Assembly (NCBI GenBank): GCA_028290285.1 | Contig: JAQGKD010000092.1 | Span: forward strand, 1-36,941 | DNA from: Hyphomicrobiales bacterium | GTDB lineage: Bacteria; Pseudomonadota; Alphaproteobacteria; Rhizobiales; Beijerinckiaceae | Direction: 5' to 3' | DNA length: 36,941 nucleotides | Part shown: one piece after another, positions 7,745 to 16,476 of the stretch | How the letters are laid out: each line of letters opens with the position of its first letter | Position numbering within the stretch: position 1 is the first letter of the stretch | Made by a program: the position numbers and the translations under genes | Notes under the pieces: generated by a model | What the model was told of the DNA's origin: nothing | Database searches by the model: none | What the model saw: only the letters and a program-made list of their open reading frames with translations

Positions 7745-8442
7745 TGAAGCCGAGCGGTTTCACGAACCAGATTCTATCGAGGGTATCGCTGCACGAGCTC
7801 CAGACATTCCGGTCGAGCTTGACGCTGGTCGATGTAGGGCGCTTCGAGCATCTCCTGGAGCCGTTCGAAGTCATCGATTACGTGTACTTCCCGGAGGACG
7901 CGGTGTGTTCCGTGCAAGCATTCACAGAGAACAAGCCGCCCATAGAAGTCGGTATGTTCGGCAAGGAAGGAATGTCAAACTTCGTCGTCCGCCCTGGGGA
8001 CCGCAGCTATTTCCGCACGACGGTGCTCTTACAGGGGAGAGCATGGCGCCTACCTGCCGACGTGTTCGCAAAAGCATTAGGGACGTGTCCTTCGTTGAAC
8101 GAGGTGACTCTTCGCTTCAAGGACACTGCTGCTATCCAGTATGGATTTACTTCGTTTGCAAACGGGAGCTTTACGATCGAGCAACGCCTTGCACGTTGGC
8201 TCCTCATGGCCCATGACCGCATTGGTCATGAAACAATTGGTGTCGTCCACGATTCCATCGCGTTGCTCCTGGCTGTCAGGCGTTCTGGTGTTACGAATGC
8301 GACGCACGTCCTGGAGTCAACCGGAGCCATAAAGGCCACTCGTGGTACAATCGTCATTCGTGACCGTCAGAAGCTGCTGGACATTGCCGGCGAGAGCTAT
8401 GGCTCCTCGGAAATCGCATATGCACACTTGATGACCTATTGA
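7744..8442 (+). CDS. Crp/Fnr-family transcriptional regulator
   Basis: A 232-residue protein with an N-terminal cyclic-nucleotide-binding-like beta-barrel (about 15-130) and a C-terminal winged helix. The segment IEQRLARWLLMAHDRIG is the linking dimer helix, and HDSIALLLAVRRSGVTNATHVLESTGAIKATRGTIVIRDR (about 172-212) is the DNA-binding domain of the Rhizobiales-type Crp/Fnr group. There is no N-terminal Cys cluster for an Fe-S centre, so it is not an FNR-type oxygen sensor; the effector is unknown. GTG 7741 is an alternative start one codon upstream. AGGAGGGG just before the start (in the end of the preceding gene) is a good ribosome site. It converges on the glf gene with a 17-base gap. Confidence 0.88.
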   Translation: MKPSGFTNQILSRVSLHELQTFRSSLTLVDVGRFEHLLEPFEVIDYVYFPEDAVCSVQAFTENKPPIEVGMFGKEGMSNFVVRPGDRSYFRTTVLLQGRAWRLPADVFAKALGTCPSLNEVTLRFKDTAAIQYGFTSFANGSFTIEQRLARWLLMAHDRIGHETIGVVHDSIALLLAVRRSGVTNATHVLESTGAIKATRGTIVIRDRQKLLDIAGESYGSSEIAYAHLMTY

Positions 8443-8459
8443 TGCGACCGTGAAATCCT

Positions 8460-9590
8460 TCAACGCAAAACTGATAATTCCTTTTCAAACAATGCGAGCG
8501 CTCGCCCTGTGGCCTGATCCATGTTGTAGTAGGCGTAGTCGCCGAGGCGTCCGGCAAACCAGACCTTCCCGCGTAACTCCCGGGCGCGCTCCTGATAAGG
8601 TCGAAGCGCGCTCGCGGTGTCCTCGGTCGGGATCGGATAATAAGGCTCGTTCTTCCCTGGAACGTAAGCTTCGGAATATTCTTCTACGCAAACCGTTCCT
8701 GGTGCTGTCTGCCCCGTGAGGTGCTTGAACTCGGTGATACGCGTGAAGTCGAACTCGTTCGGATAGTTCACGGTGCCGACCGGTTGTGCATAGGCCGTTT
8801 CCTGCTCGAACATCCGAAACCGGATGCTGCGATAGGGTAGCGCCCCATCTTCGTATCGAAAATACTCGTCGATAGGCCCGGTGAAGATAACCCTGGCATT
8901 TGGATAGAGACCGTCGATCGAATCGTAATCCGTAGAGGTCGAGACGCGTATGTTCTCGTGTGTCAGCATGCGCTTGAACAGATCGGTGTAACCCCTCGCG
9001 GGCATGGCCTGATACGTATCCTGGAAGTAGCGGTCATCCCGGCTGATATGGATCGGCACGCGCGCACTTACTGAGCTGTCGAGTTGCTCAGGTCGCAAGT
9101 TCCATTGCTTCATAGTGTAATTCTCGAAGACCTTACGGTATACGTAGTCAGCAAGGAACCGAAGTTGCTCGTTCTGCGCGTCGCGCATCTGGAGAATAGG
9201 AACCTTCTTTCCGTAGCCATATGTCTCCACGAGGCTCGACGTGATCGTAGCTGCCATGCCCAGAGGAAACAGATCATTGAGCGTGTTGAGGTTGAACGGA
9301 ATTGGTGTGTACCGCCCATCGACATGTGCGAGTACATGGTGAAAATAGGGTCGCCACTCTGTGAAGCGCGACAGGTAATCCCAGATTTTCTTACTGTTTG
9401 TATGAAAGATGTGCGGCCCGTATTTGTGCACCAGAATGTCATACGGTCCCGGATAATCAAAAGCGTTTCCGCCTGCATGATCTCGCCTGTCGATGACAAG
9501 GACGCGCTGTTGCAGCGCGGATCCGATACGCTCCGCAAGGGTCGCGCCGGTGAAGCCGGCTCCTACGACGATCCAATCTGGACTGAACAC
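8460..9590 (-). CDS. glf: UDP-galactopyranose mutase
   Basis: Converts UDP-galactopyranose to UDP-galactofuranose with a reduced flavin, supplying galactofuranose for surface polysaccharides. The 376-residue length fits the bacterial family. The N-terminus carries the FAD-binding Rossmann motif VVGAGFTGATLAERI. Other family blocks are RDHAGGNAFDY, YGPHIFHTNSKKIWDYLS, the FTGPIDEYF segment, and a C-terminal WFAGRLGDYAYYNMDQA with the FAD-contacting GRLGxYxYxxM pattern. GTG 9590 is preferred as start because GGAG lies six bases upstream; TTG 9605 in the same frame would add five residues. It ends 17 bases from the convergent Crp/Fnr gene. With the glycosyltransferase, hydrolase and ABC genes to the right it makes a minus-strand polysaccharide locus, interrupted by the opposite-strand dehydrogenase gene. 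Confidence 0.93.
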   Translation of the reverse strand: MFSPDWIVVGAGFTGATLAERIGSALQQRVLVIDRRDHAGGNAFDYPGPYDILVHKYGPHIFHTNSKKIWDYLSRFTEWRPYFHHVLAHVDGRYTPIPFNLNTLNDLFPLGMAATITSSLVETYGYGKKVPILQMRDAQNEQLRFLADYVYRKVFENYTMKQWNLRPEQLDSSVSARVPIHISRDDRYFQDTYQAMPARGYTDLFKRMLTHENIRVSTSTDYDSIDGLYPNARVIFTGPIDEYFRYEDGALPYRSIRFRMFEQETAYAQPVGTVNYPNEFDFTRITEFKHLTGQTAPGTVCVEEYSEAYVPGKNEPYYPIPTEDTASALRPYQERARELRGKVWFAGRLGDYAYYNMDQATGRALALFEKELSVLR

Positions 9591-9722
9591 AACTTTCTCC
9601 ACCAATCGTGATGTCCGAAGACACGCGTGGCTTCAGCTCTCTACTTCAAACCAAGCAGATATGACTTTGCATTATGGAGCAGACTCCCGGGTATGGTGCC
9701 CGCCGAAGCCCGCTCATGTCGA

Positions 9723-10010
9723 TCAATCGTCTTTATAAACGCATTGTTCGTACATCCGCCGGACGAGATCAGCGAGATCGTCTCGTGCCTGACTGAGCTT
9801 CATGAACTCGGGCACTGTGACGTCGGCAGTCTTTTCGAAGCTGGCCCTGAGTTCCGCTACGATCGAAATAACTTTCGAAACAATCTCAGGCTGAACTCCC
9901 TCCGCAATAAATTCCGCATTCGGCGCCGAGGGGAGGGCACCCGAAGCGGATATTTCCACGGAAGTCGGAGCGCCTTCGTCTCGCGCCTCTTCCGAAACGC
10001 CCGCATACAT
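9723..10010 (-). CDS. Small hypothetical protein
   Basis: A 95-residue acidic protein. The start at 10010 is favoured by GGAG seven bases upstream (GGAGCAACCACATG); the frame stays open to 10178 but the extra residues are low-complexity and arginine-rich, unlike a real N-terminus. The C-terminal half (QPEIVSKVISIVAELRASFEKTADVTVPEFMKLSQARDDLADLVRRMYEQC) is strongly helical and could be a small dimerising or coiled-coil domain. No family recognised. It lies 132 bases upstream of glf on the same strand and could be co-transcribed with it. Confidence 0.5.
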   Translation of the reverse strand: MYAGVSEEARDEGAPTSVEISASGALPSAPNAEFIAEGVQPEIVSKVISIVAELRASFEKTADVTVPEFMKLSQARDDLADLVRRMYEQCVYKDD

Positions 10011-10435
10011 GTGGTTGCTCCGCAGGAATCTTCTTTCAGCTGGCAAGTAAGTACTCCTTAGATGCAGAAAATGCGCCGGCAAGCTGTCGCGCACTCGTGG
10101 CCTGGCGCTGTTGTCCGATCCCATCTGGAATTCGTCGTACGAAATACAGTTCCGGGCGTAGAGGCGTACCCCTCCCAAGACGAGGGTCTGTATGGGAGCG
10201 TACAGTGATGGAAATCTGGGGTAAAAAGGCCGAGCCGCGCCGAAGCCGGCATGCCGGTCCCTTTTGATCGTTGTGCCTTGAAATCAAAATTGGCCTTGGG
10301 CACAGCAGCTTGAAGCGCTCGAGCACGCTGGAACGGATCGATTCAACACCGTTTGCGGTTGCCTGCCCGCCAGCGATTCTCGGAGGGTGTCCATGACTTC
10401 GCCCTGGCGTGCGTTGCCCTCACGGAGGACTAAAG
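10011..10435. other. Intergenic region upstream of the short-chain dehydrogenase gene
   Basis: About 425 bases with no supported gene. It must contain the divergent promoters for the small minus-strand gene and the dehydrogenase. A GGAAC at 10330-10334 followed 15 bases later by CGTTT resembles the general-stress EcfG promoter of alphaproteobacteria, but the spacing is about one base short, so it is only a weak candidate. Confidence 0.4.
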
Positions 10436-11506
10436 ATGGTTTCGTCATCCAGAAAACTTGCGGTCGTCACCGGCGCGTCTTCAGGTATAGGCTATCAGCT
10501 GGCTGAGCTGTGTGCACAGAACGGATTCGATTTGGTCATCGCCGCAGACCGCAGCGAGATAAGAGAGGCCGTCCAACATTTTCGACGGCACGGCGTAAGT
10601 GTCGACGCGGTGGAGGCCGACCTCGCGCGAGACGAGGGAGTTGAGCGCGTTTACGCGGCTACGCGGGGCCGTCCGGTCGATGCATTACTGGCCAATGCCG
10701 GGCATGGCCTTGGGCATGCCTTCCTGGATCAGGACTTCGAAGCAGCGCGTCACGTCATTGACACCAATATCACTGGCACTGTGAACTTGATTCAAAAAAT
10801 CGGGCGTGACATGCGGACCCGGGGAAGAGGTCGAATTCTTATTACAGGGTCCATCGCGGGCTTCATTCCTGGCTCGTTTCAAGCCGTCTACAACGGCACA
10901 AAGGCCTTCATCGACTCGTTCTCCTTTGCTCTTCGAAACGAGCTCAAGGACACAGGCGTGACCGTGACTTGCCTAATGCCGGGACCCACGGATACCGAAT
11001 TTTTCAAACGTGCCGATATGCTGGATACGAAAGTAGGCCAAGGTCAAAAGGATGATCCCGCCAGCGTTGCGCGCACCGGCTTCGACGCGATGATGCGAGG
11101 CGACGGCGACATCGTTGCTGGCTGGAAAAACAAGCTCCAGACAAGCATAGCCGCGGTTACACCCTCCGGCATGCTCGCTGAACAGCATCGAAACATTGCT
11201 GAACCGCAGGGCACAACCGGCCGGGAGCATCGCACTGGGAGGCCGTCCGGACGTCATATCTGGAGCGTCGTCGTTCCTGCCGGCCTGGCCGTGGCGGCTG
11301 GTCTGGCAATGATGAGGCAGAGGCCCCCGTCGCGGCTCACGGGCATGGGCAACGGACGCGACGTCCACTGGCGTGAGCGCTACGATTCTGGGACCCGTGT
11401 TGCCAGGTCAATGGTTGCAGACGCGGGGGATCTCAGTCCTCCGCCGAATTCCGCTGCCGTACGGCAAGGGGACTTGTCCGGCCGTGTAGGGAGTGCTCCA
11501 ACGTAA
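10436..11506 (+). CDS. Short-chain dehydrogenase/reductase with C-terminal membrane segment
   Basis: A 356-residue SDR-family oxidoreductase. The start at 10436 has GGAGG seven bases upstream. The cofactor motif TGASSGIG is at 12-19, NAG at 87-89, and catalytic Asn111, Ser139, Tyr152 and Lys156 (YNGTK) are all in place. The classical fold ends near residue 250 after the PGPTDTEFF loop. The remaining ~105 residues are an added tail with one hydrophobic helix (about 275-295, WSVVVPAGLAVAAGLAMM) and a polar end. The tail could anchor the enzyme to the membrane. The substrate is unknown. The gene stands alone on the plus strand between minus-strand polysaccharide genes. Many stress-linked SDRs of this type occur in Hyphomicrobiales. 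Confidence 0.9.
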   Translation: MVSSSRKLAVVTGASSGIGYQLAELCAQNGFDLVIAADRSEIREAVQHFRRHGVSVDAVEADLARDEGVERVYAATRGRPVDALLANAGHGLGHAFLDQDFEAARHVIDTNITGTVNLIQKIGRDMRTRGRGRILITGSIAGFIPGSFQAVYNGTKAFIDSFSFALRNELKDTGVTVTCLMPGPTDTEFFKRADMLDTKVGQGQKDDPASVARTGFDAMMRGDGDIVAGWKNKLQTSIAAVTPSGMLAEQHRNIAEPQGTTGREHRTGRPSGRHIWSVVVPAGLAVAAGLAMMRQRPPSRLTGMGNGRDVHWRERYDSGTRVARSMVADAGDLSPPPNSAAVRQGDLSGRVGSAPT

Positions 11507-11641
11507 TCGCCCACGCGTTTGCCGATCTCTCGCAGGCCGCAGCTTGTGAGGAGTCCAGGGTAGCTGCGCCGTTCAATATTATCCAGAGTACCAGTGCCCA
11601 GTACGGCGCGATTGAACGCCGAACTGGGCGGTTTTAAGAAA

Positions 11642-11823
11642 TTACTCAACCAGGTCCTGCGCCATTTCCAGGTAATGTGGCAAACTAGGTTCTTTCGTGC
11701 CTGCCAACGTGTTCAAGACGTCGTTGTCACGCCCGCTGGCATAGACTGAAACATTGAAACTGCGTCTTTGTGGGCCGCGAGCTGATCTGAGTGGTACTGC
11801 TTGAGGAAGTCGCCACCTTCAAC
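11642..11823 (-). pseudogene. Remnant of a DUF4142 (ferritin-like) gene
   Basis: Reading leftward, frame one gives GGDFLKQYHSDQLAAHKDAV then SMFQS, and after a one-base shift at about 11743 the next frame gives YASGRDNDVLNTLAG and HYLEMAQDLVE followed by a stop. Together these match the C-terminal half of DUF4142 proteins, small periplasmic helical stress proteins. A missing T in the QSY codons would restore the frame. An in-frame stop lies just upstream of the segment, and no N-terminal signal peptide or start is left. So this is a broken 3' remnant. The rest of the 430-base gap (11507-11936) shows nothing else I can support. Confidence 0.72.
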
Positions 11824-11936
11824 TTTTTAGCTTTTCTTCATGTGTCGGCGTCCTGCTTGCCGGGAATTCCACAGGGTCGGTGGGGCGAGCGCTTCAACTA
11901 CGATGAAGTCTCTTCGCGACCGACAATCATGAATGG

Positions 11937-13112
11937 TCATGCATGCGAGCGTCCAGGTCTGAACGTAGCCGGAGCCTCAAGCATGGCGCGCCTCTCAAGG
12001 CGCGAGATGTGCCTGGAAACGGCGTTCCAAGTCTTGTCCCACGACGTCGTTGCCAAGAATTCATCGACAGTCGAGAGCCACGGCTCCAACGGCGTCGCGA
12101 GCAGTTCTGCAGCGCGTGCCACGAAGTCCTCCGCCGAAGCTGCGACAGCGACAATTCCAGCAGCTCCGTATGGCTCCACGACATCGCGCACGGGCGTGCT
12201 GACAACAGGCAAGCCAGCTGCCAGAAACTCAGGGGTTTTGGTTGGGCTGATAAAGCGGGTGGCCTCGTTCATCGCAAAGGGCATGATGCCCAAATCCCAG
12301 CTCGCCAGGCGGTCGGGTAGATCGCCATAGGCACATGCACCTGCCCAAACGATATTGCTTCTTTTCGGCAAGCCCTCCGGGTCGATCTTGACCACCGGGC
12401 CGATCATGTTCAGCTGCCAGTCCGGACGCATGGCCGCTACCCGGTCCAGGAGGTCCAGATCCATGCGTTCGTCGATCACGCCGAAGAAGCCAAGGTTTGG
12501 AACGCGAGCGCCTGAAGTCCTGGAGCGCCGCGCGCGTGCGCGAGAGAAGTGCGCAACATCTACGCTGCTCGGAAGGAGATGTGCATCGCGATGCAGCGCC
12601 TTCTTGGCTTCAAAAAGCGAGCGGCCACCCACCAGAAGCAGGTCCGCACGGGTCAGCAGTTCACGCTCCTGCTCGCAGAGCTTTGGCGAGGCTCCCCGGA
12701 ACGCAGATAATTCATCCATGCAGTCGAACACGCACACATCCGCGGTCACGTGGCGGCTGAACTCGAGCGCTGCGGGCGTGTAGTACCACAGGATCTGCGG
12801 AGGCGACTGCAGTGCGTCGGTGAATTGGTCCAGGAGGCGGCGTTGCACGTCGTTCGCGCGGGGTTCGCTTGATCGTGGTAGAAGTGGCGTCAGCACTTGC
12901 ACACCGTCGGGCGTCACAACGCGTTCCAGAACCGGGCATTCGAGCTCTCCGCTGAAGACGGGTTCCTCCATGAAATACACATCGTACGTGCGCTGCGCAC
13001 GGCTGAGCAGATGCTGCGGCCGCTGATAGACAAAGTTCCATCGTAAGTGCGAGAAGCACAGGAGGGCAGGACGGCATGTCGATTGATGCGAACTCTGGTA
13101 CTCTCGTGTCAT
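11937..13112 (-). CDS. Glycosyltransferase (GT4-like fold)
   Basis: A 391-residue glycosyltransferase. It opens with PALLCFSHLRWNFVYQRPQHLLSR, typical of a group of glycosyltransferases often found next to UDP-galactopyranose mutase genes. The C-terminal nucleotide-sugar domain has LGFFGVIDERMDLDLL, LNMIGPV, WAGACAYGDLPDRLASWDLGIMPFAMNEATRFISPTKTPEFLAAGLPVVSTPVRDV; the run from SPTKTPEFLAAG is the conserved donor-binding segment of GT-B enzymes. The start at 13112 has GGAGAG eight bases upstream; the frame is open to 13205 but the extension is not protein-like. It lies 83 bases downstream of the glycoside hydrolase gene on the same strand. It may add galactofuranose or another sugar to an exported glycan; donor and acceptor are unknown. 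Confidence 0.87.
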   Translation of the reverse strand: MTREYQSSHQSTCRPALLCFSHLRWNFVYQRPQHLLSRAQRTYDVYFMEEPVFSGELECPVLERVVTPDGVQVLTPLLPRSSEPRANDVQRRLLDQFTDALQSPPQILWYYTPAALEFSRHVTADVCVFDCMDELSAFRGASPKLCEQERELLTRADLLLVGGRSLFEAKKALHRDAHLLPSSVDVAHFSRARARRSRTSGARVPNLGFFGVIDERMDLDLLDRVAAMRPDWQLNMIGPVVKIDPEGLPKRSNIVWAGACAYGDLPDRLASWDLGIMPFAMNEATRFISPTKTPEFLAAGLPVVSTPVRDVVEPYGAAGIVAVAASAEDFVARAAELLATPLEPWLSTVDEFLATTSWDKTWNAVSRHISRLERRAMLEAPATFRPGRSHA

Positions 13113-13195
13113 GCTGTCGTCTCTCCAGCAGTTTTGTGAGTCCGTCCGAGGGATGGACGTGGAAAGCTCCGCCGTTGTAGAGGGAGCGGATCTGG

Positions 13196-14329
13196 TCAGG
13201 CGCACGAAGGGTACAATCTGGAGTCCACCCTGGTGGGTGATGAAAGACGCGCCTGCTGGCGGCGTAGCTCTGCCAGAAAATGAGGGTGGACGGAGCGATC
13301 GTGGTCACCACTGAACAGGCCGACTTCACACGGGCGATCATTTTCCCAGCCAGGATAATCCAAGATCGGATACAGACATATGCCAGTGACCGGCACGCCA
13401 TTGTCGCGCGCCGCCTGCACCTCGCTGCAGACATAGTACATCCATGCTGCGCGAGCAGAGCCCTCGGCTCCCGTTTCGGCGATCAGGATTTCCTTATCTG
13501 GATATCTGCTGTGCAGGTCTTGCAACATGTCACGCAAAGGCCGGAAGCAGTGATGGCCCAGCGGAATAACGCCGCGATCCAGAAACCATTGGTTGGACGG
13601 GTAGAAGTTAACGCCAATAGCATCAACACAGTCGGGAGAGCCACCAATTTCCGGATGGCACATGCCGAGCAGCATGTCCGTTGCCTCATACTGAGATTGC
13701 GTATAAGCGCGCGCGCTATCTGCCTCGGCGGGGTGCGTAGGCACCACCTGGATGATGGGCTCGGCGCAAATGAAGTGGGCGCGAGGATCCACGCCTCTGA
13801 TCGCGTGAGTGGCAGCAATGGCCGCACGAACCAGCTGTTCCTTCAGCTCATTGCCACGGCCCAAGCTGCCGGGGTTCATATGCCCGAGTTCGCCTCCGGC
13901 CCATGCCCAAAAAGAGATTTCGTTAATGGGACAATATACAGGGGACTGGGTGCTTTCATCGCGCACGATTTCGGCAAGTCGGCGCGCGTAAGCGGCAAAG
14001 CAATCGGGAAATTCGTTCGACCAGATGTCGAGATGATCGGGGTATCCGTAATGACATAGGTCCCAGACGACCTTCATTCCACGCCGCTCTGCGGCCTGAA
14101 GCATTGGGCGAAATCCTGACCAGTCGTAGCGGCCGCGCTCATATTCAACAGCGTTCCAGCGTACACCGTCGCGCGCAGTCCTGATCCCGTGTCGAAGTAA
14201 GCGATCGTAGTCTTGAGCTGCCAGAACGTCGTGCCGGGTGCTCGCCAGAACGTCTACGCGAACGCCGTCCATGCGCCTGTGTGAAGAGCATTCGAAGCCT
14301 GCGAATATTTCGTCTTGAAAAAGCTGCAT
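13196..14329 (-). CDS. Clan GH-A glycoside hydrolase (beta-glucosidase-like)
   Basis: A 377-residue TIM-barrel hydrolase. The acid/base pair Asn136-Glu137 sits in CPINEISFW, and Glu285 in ILIAETGAEG is the likely nucleophile; the spacing and NE...ETG motifs are those of clan GH-A retaining enzymes. Early barrel features are FAGFECSSHR, GIRTARDGVRWNAVE and VVWDLCHYGYPDHL, which resemble GH1-type proteins. No signal peptide is seen, so it acts in the cytoplasm unless exported otherwise. It lies between the ABC exporter and the glycosyltransferase on the same strand, so it may trim or edit a glycan or a glycoside precursor. The specificity cannot be told from sequence. Confidence 0.85.
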   Translation of the reverse strand: MQLFQDEIFAGFECSSHRRMDGVRVDVLASTRHDVLAAQDYDRLLRHGIRTARDGVRWNAVEYERGRYDWSGFRPMLQAAERRGMKVVWDLCHYGYPDHLDIWSNEFPDCFAAYARRLAEIVRDESTQSPVYCPINEISFWAWAGGELGHMNPGSLGRGNELKEQLVRAAIAATHAIRGVDPRAHFICAEPIIQVVPTHPAEADSARAYTQSQYEATDMLLGMCHPEIGGSPDCVDAIGVNFYPSNQWFLDRGVIPLGHHCFRPLRDMLQDLHSRYPDKEILIAETGAEGSARAAWMYYVCSEVQAARDNGVPVTGICLYPILDYPGWENDRPCEVGLFSGDHDRSVHPHFLAELRRQQARLSSPTRVDSRLYPSCA

Positions 14330-14449
14330 TGAACACCCTGAGGATCATGATATTTCAAACGGGGCATGCCGATTGAAGTTTCTTGGCAGTGTGGTTCGTC
14401 CGGTATCGGACTCACCATGTTCCCAGCGGGCGGTGTGTAGCTAAGCTTC

Positions 14450-16249
14450 TCATGCCCGCATGGCGATGAGCGAGGCATTGGCCTGGCGCCGCCACATCTC
14501 CTCGAACAGGCCACCTGCACGGCGCAGTTCGGAAAAGGTTCCGTCTTCGACGATACGGCCGTCATCGATGACGAGGATCCGTTCGAAGTTCGCAAGCGCG
14601 GACAAGCGATGGGCGACCGAGATGACAGTCTTGTCTGCCGCAAGATCGGCGAGTGAATTTAAAACGTCGCGCTCGGTTTCGCTGTCCAGCGCCGATGTCG
14701 CCTCGTCCATGATGATGATCGACGCGTGCATCAGCAGCGCTCGTGCGATCCCGATGCGCTGTCTCTGCCCGCCGGAAAGCCTGGCACCTCGTTCACCTAC
14801 GAACGTATCCAGGCCATGCGGCAGCCGGCTTATGAAACTGGAACATTGCGCTGCTCGCGCTGCGGCGTGCACCTCCGCATCGTCGGCGTCTGGTCGCGCT
14901 ATTCGAATGTTCTCCAGAACACTCCGATGGAATAGGCCAATGTCCTGGGGAATGACGGCGAGATGAGCTCGCAGGCTTTCCTGCGACATTGAGCGAACAT
15001 CGCGTGCGCCGATCTCGATTGTACCCGAACTGGGTTCATGCAATCTCTGCAGAAGGTGGATAATCGTGGACTTCCCTGCGCCGGACTTTCCGACGATGCC
15101 CACCTTTTGCCCTTGTGGAATGAAGACGCTGATCTGGCTCAGTGCTTCGTGGCCCCGCTCGTAGCTGAAGCTGACGTTGCGAAACTCGATTGAGCATCCC
15201 GGGAGAACGATTTTTTCCAGCTCGGCTCTCTGGTCAAGCTCACATTCCGTTCCAATCACGCGAAGCGTTTCGTCGATGAAGCTGAACTGTTGCACCATTT
15301 CCACGATGGAGAGTGCGATATCGCGCGAGCCATGGAGAATACGAAAGGTCAAGGCGCTCACCATCACGACATCGCCGGGCGTGATTTGCTTCTCGATCCA
15401 GAGGTGGATGGCATAGACGAGGACGAGGCCTGCAGTCAGCAGGAGCCCCAAATCATGCAGGACCCGTGCGCGTTCTATATGCATCCAACTCGCGCGCTGC
15501 GCACTTGCCTCCTGTTCGAAGCCGAGGCGCAAGCGTTTGCTCTCGCGGCGCTGAGCTGAAAACGCCTTGACCGACCACATATTCGCCAGGACATCGACGA
15601 GATCGCCCCCAATCTGGTTGGCCGACCGCGCATATTCCTTGTGCAGTCCCCGTCCGCGCTGCCCGTAAAAAACCAATCCGCCCGTCGTTAGGAGGACGGC
15701 AAAGCCAAGGCCTGAGGAGATGACACCATCTACTGCAGAGAAGATGATGGTGGCGCCAACGAAGTCGATGACCGGTGGCACGATGCGCCACACGACGGTG
15801 TTCACCAGCGCACCGAAGTGACCAGCCGTTGACGTGATACGCTGGCCGAGTGCCCCCGCCATGTGATCCGTAAAGTACCGCATGGGTTGACGGCTGACAT
15901 GCTTGAAGAGGTCATGACGCATGTCGACGCCGGCGGCTACAGTTGCCCTGCAACCGATCCAGCCACTGAGGCGCCATAAAAGGCTTTCGGCCGCAATCAG
16001 AGAAATAAACCCGACGAGCGGCCACCAAACACGACCTGGATCATCGCGCCCAGATGCCATGCCGTCGACGAGCAGTTTCATTATGAGCTGCACGGTGACT
16101 GCCGCAGCCGCGGCGCATACGACCAAAGCCGCGAGGATCGCAAAATGTCGTACATGAAGCCGCAGATAGCGCGCGACGAACGCGGCCCCGCCCGTCATCG
16201 CGACGCGCACACATTCGCGGTTCAGGTCGCCAGGCGAACTCGGCTTCAT
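14450..16249 (-). CDS. ABC exporter, fused membrane and ATPase domains
   Basis: A 599-residue half-transporter of the lipid/polysaccharide exporter type. Six membrane helices span about 30-310. The nucleotide-binding domain begins near 350: Walker A GKSGAGKST at 387-395, the Q-loop VIPQDIGLFHRSVLENI, signature LSGGQRQRIGIARAL near 490, Walker B IIIMDEATSALD, and the His switch in SVAHRLSAL. It would act as a homodimer in the inner membrane. The setting (hydrolase, glycosyltransferase and glf downstream on the same strand) suggests it exports a lipid-linked sugar or glycoside. A toxin or drug exporter cannot be excluded. GGAAA seven bases before the ATG supports the start. Confidence 0.92.
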   Translation of the reverse strand: MKPSSPGDLNRECVRVAMTGGAAFVARYLRLHVRHFAILAALVVCAAAAAVTVQLIMKLLVDGMASGRDDPGRVWWPLVGFISLIAAESLLWRLSGWIGCRATVAAGVDMRHDLFKHVSRQPMRYFTDHMAGALGQRITSTAGHFGALVNTVVWRIVPPVIDFVGATIIFSAVDGVISSGLGFAVLLTTGGLVFYGQRGRGLHKEYARSANQIGGDLVDVLANMWSVKAFSAQRRESKRLRLGFEQEASAQRASWMHIERARVLHDLGLLLTAGLVLVYAIHLWIEKQITPGDVVMVSALTFRILHGSRDIALSIVEMVQQFSFIDETLRVIGTECELDQRAELEKIVLPGCSIEFRNVSFSYERGHEALSQISVFIPQGQKVGIVGKSGAGKSTIIHLLQRLHEPSSGTIEIGARDVRSMSQESLRAHLAVIPQDIGLFHRSVLENIRIARPDADDAEVHAAARAAQCSSFISRLPHGLDTFVGERGARLSGGQRQRIGIARALLMHASIIIMDEATSALDSETERDVLNSLADLAADKTVISVAHRLSALANFERILVIDDGRIVEDGTFSELRRAGGLFEEMWRRQANASLIAMRA

Positions 16250-16476
16250 TCAAGGTTTCCGTTCGTACGATGCGCGCGTTAACCGGCCAGCTTGCAAGGC
16301 GTTCACCCTTGCGCGTCGATGTGCGGTTTCTGACATTTGATCGTGGCTGCCTGCGTTGACGTCCTGTTGCAAGCCGAATAGCGCTCTCGCGCGCATGCAT
16401 CTTCCTTCGTTGCCGCATCTCTTCGTGAGCGCGTGCGTTTGAGCTCGACTGCAGCATCATAGGGAGTGGTACGATC

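Noticed and set aside
10036..10326. Minus-strand frames between the small hypothetical gene and the dehydrogenase
   Set aside because: No ribosome site or protein-like pattern; the frame-1 extension of the 9723 gene to 10178 was rejected for the same reason.
10330..10354. EcfG-type general stress promoter (GGAAC ... CGTT) before the dehydrogenase gene
   Set aside because: The spacer is 15 bases, about one short of the usual 16-17, and no other stress gene in the window has such a site, so it was not called as a feature.
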